Shown piece by piece: positions 62,805-64,000 of a stretch of DNA of 64,000 nucleotides. A model generated the notes under the pieces. It saw only the letters and a program-made list of their open reading frames with translations, had not been told where the DNA came from and made no database searches. The position numbers and the translations under genes are program-made. This DNA comes from Stagnihabitans lacustris. GTDB taxonomy: Bacteria; Pseudomonadota; Alphaproteobacteria; Rhodobacterales; Rhodobacteraceae. The stretch spans positions 1 through 64,000 of the forward strand of contig NZ_JAPDGS010000011.1 of the NCBI RefSeq assembly GCF_025950525.1, read 5' to 3'. How positions within the stretch are numbered: position 1 is the stretch's first letter; each line of letters opens with the position of its first letter.

Positions 62805-63074
62805 ATGTCCCTCTTCGCCCGCCTCTTCGGCAAAGCCACCCCCAAGGCGCCCGAGCCCATCCTTCACAAGGACTGCCGCATCTTCCCCGAGCCGCAGAAG
62901 GCCCCCGGCGGCTTTCGTGTTGCGGCCCGGATCGAGAAGGACTTCGACGGCACCACCAAGACCCACAACCTGATCCGCTCGGATATCCATGCGGGCCAGG
63001 ATGATGCGGTCGAGGCCTCGGTTGCCAAGGCCAAGCTTGCCATCGACCAATTGGGCGACACGATCTTTTCCTGA
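62805..63074 (+). CDS. HlyU-like transcriptional regulator family protein
   Basis: An 89-aa protein matching the alphaproteobacterial HlyU family (COG5453-type). After an N-terminal MSLFARLFGK it has PILHKDCRIFPEPQKAPGGF, IEKDFDGTTKTHNLIRSD and an acidic to basic helical C-terminus (QDDAVEASVAKAKLAIDQLG). The family name comes from a hemolysin activator, but this short form has no winged helix and its role is uncertain. ACGGAG precedes the ATG. Confidence 0.78.
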   Translation: MSLFARLFGKATPKAPEPILHKDCRIFPEPQKAPGGFRVAARIEKDFDGTTKTHNLIRSDIHAGQDDAVEASVAKAKLAIDQLGDTIFS

Positions 63075-63092
63075 AGCCCAAGCGCCCTTATT

Positions 63093-63284
63093 CTAGCGCC
63101 GCGCGTCGCCCAGGACCATCAGCATCACGATGGCAAAAAGCGGCGAGAAGACCAGGCTGATGAACACCCATCCCAGCGCGCTGCGGCCGCGGGTTCTGGC
63201 CATGCTGATGGGCAACAGGATGCACAGCCAGAAGAAAAACAGCACAACGGCGATGGCGAAAACAACGGTCGCACCTTCGGTCAA
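63093..63284 (-). CDS. Small two-helix membrane protein
   Basis: A 63-aa protein starting at TTG, behind AGAGG. It has one hydrophobic helix near residues 6-28, a basic loop with RTRGRSALGW, and a second helix near residues 40-58, ending DARR. The RTRGRSxxGWxxIxLxFSPL pattern is often seen in small alphaproteobacterial membrane proteins; no function is known. A longer in-frame start at 63470 would overlap the MoxR gene and is less likely. Confidence 0.6.
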   Translation of the reverse strand: MTEGATVVFAIAVVLFFFWLCILLPISMARTRGRSALGWVFISLVFSPLFAIVMLMVLGDARR

Positions 63285-63414
63285 TTCGGGCCTCTGAATG
63301 AAATACCTTACCTTTGCGAAACCTAGGTATCCCACGCCCCCGCCACAAGCCCCCCACTTTGGTCGCCCTTGACCCCAAGCCCCCCTCGCAGGAACCTTGG
63401 CCCCGGAGGCCGCC

Positions 63415-64000
63415 ATGACACCAGCCCAAGCCGATATCTCGTCCATCGACGCCGTCGAAACCCTGCTCACATCCCAAGGCTATGTTGCGGGCCGCGCGCT
63501 ATCGACCGTCACCTTCCTGGCCCTGAAACTTGGCCGCCCGCTGTTTTTGGAGGGTGAGGCCGGCACCGGCAAGACCGAGATCGCCAAGACCATCGCCGCA
63601 GCCCTTGGCCGTCGCCTGATCCGCCTGCAATGCTATGAGGGGCTTGATGCGGCCTCTGCGGTCGCGGATTGGAACTTTGCCGCCCAGATGATTGCCCTGC
63701 GCCTGGCCGAGGCCCAGGGCGCGACCACGGGCCTTGACCTTTTCTCCGACCGCTTTCTGATCGAACGCCCGCTTCTGGCCGCCATGCGCCCGCAACCCGG
63801 TGGCGCGCCCGTCCTGCTGATCGACGAAATTGACCGCACCGATGAACCGTTTGAGGCCTTCTTGCTGGAGGCTTTGTCGGATTTCCAGGTGACGATCCCC
63901 GAGATCGGCACGATCCGCGCGCCAGAGCCGCCCATCGTCATCCTGACCTCGAACCGCACCCGTGAGGTGCATGACGCGCTCAAACGCCGCTGCCTGTATC
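63415..64000 (+). CDS. MoxR-family AAA ATPase (truncated at window end)
   Basis: The first 195 residues of a MoxR/CoxD-type AAA+ ATPase; the gene runs past the window edge. Walker A is GEAGTGKT (residues 47-54), Walker B is VLLIDEID (133-140), and the sensor/arginine-finger region begins in TSNRTREVHDALKRRCLY at the end. CGGAGG lies before the ATG. MoxR ATPases usually work with a VWA-domain protein on metal-enzyme maturation; CoxE-like partners often follow but are out of sight here. Confidence 0.88.
   Translation, partial: MTPAQADISSIDAVETLLTSQGYVAGRALSTVTFLALKLGRPLFLEGEAGTGKTEIAKTIAAALGRRLIRLQCYEGLDAASAVADWNFAAQMIALRLAEAQGATTGLDLFSDRFLIERPLLAAMRPQPGGAPVLLIDEIDRTDEPFEAFLLEALSDFQVTIPEIGTIRAPEPPIVILTSNRTREVHDALKRRCLY

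Overview
This is a GC-rich alphaproteobacterial chromosome segment. It most likely comes from a member of the Rhodobacterales (Rhodobacter/Paracoccus/Roseobacter relatives). Supporting features are the dnaG-rpoD pair without rpsU, a Rhizobium-type rha locus, an alphaproteobacterial direct-repeat LexA box (GAAC-N7-GAAC) upstream of uvrD, GANTC (CcrM-type) sites clustered upstream of rpoD, the amiC-mrcA-prfB order, a bactofilin/M23 pair and a soxBDAG cluster. The genus is not determinable by eye. Most of the window is ordinary core genome; no prophage, IS element or CRISPR array was seen.

Layout. 1-255: a 42-bp tandem hairpin array. 256-3732: iolE (-) and tex (+). 3926-7704: histidine genes hisB, hisH, hisA, hisF, hisE (-), with a DUF2147 gene (+) between hisH and hisA. 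7802-12727: a tightly overlapping + operon encoding a CE7-type esterase, a DUF4037 protein, a UROD-family protein and a GH78-like rhamnosidase. 12732-23435: a complete L-rhamnose locus with rhaI and rhaD (-), the DeoR-type regulator rhaR with the ABC importer rhaSTPQ and mutarotase rhaU (+), and rhaK (-). 23576-25201: two identical tRNA-Gly(GCC) genes flanking a TetR regulator and its divergent DUF2306 membrane protein. 25507-31605: an EF-hand protein, DUF2314 protein, pyruvate carboxylase and an MFS exporter, the last divergent from a MarR regulator. 32317-40784: ProC-like protein, uvrD, amiC, mrcA, prfB. 41156-49486: DUF2189 protein, bactofilin with M23 peptidase, DUF455 protein, peroxiredoxin and a large DUF3971/AsmA-like protein. 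49483-57893: queA, glutamate-type dehydrogenase, EVE protein, sarcosine oxidase soxB-D-A-G. 58073-64000: dnaG, rpoD, a small protein plus Doc toxin, HlyU, a small membrane protein and a truncated MoxR ATPase.

How the genes work together. The rha locus takes up L-rhamnose (RhaSTPQ), mutarotates it (RhaU), isomerises it (RhaI), phosphorylates it (RhaK), then cleaves it and oxidises the lactaldehyde (RhaD). The neighbouring esterase/DUF4037/UROD/GH78 operon converges on rhaI and plausibly feeds it with rhamnose freed from acylated rhamnosides; that link is inference.

The non-coding DNA is the most unusual part. There is a dispersed hairpin-plus-ATATTT element (about ten copies in two tail subtypes), a five-hairpin cluster (42004-42213), a long stem between amiC and mrcA, several minisatellites, three copies of a TetR operator motif, and five GANTC sites within 61 bp upstream of rpoD. 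A predicted antitoxin-Doc pair begins 4 nt after the rpoD stop codon.
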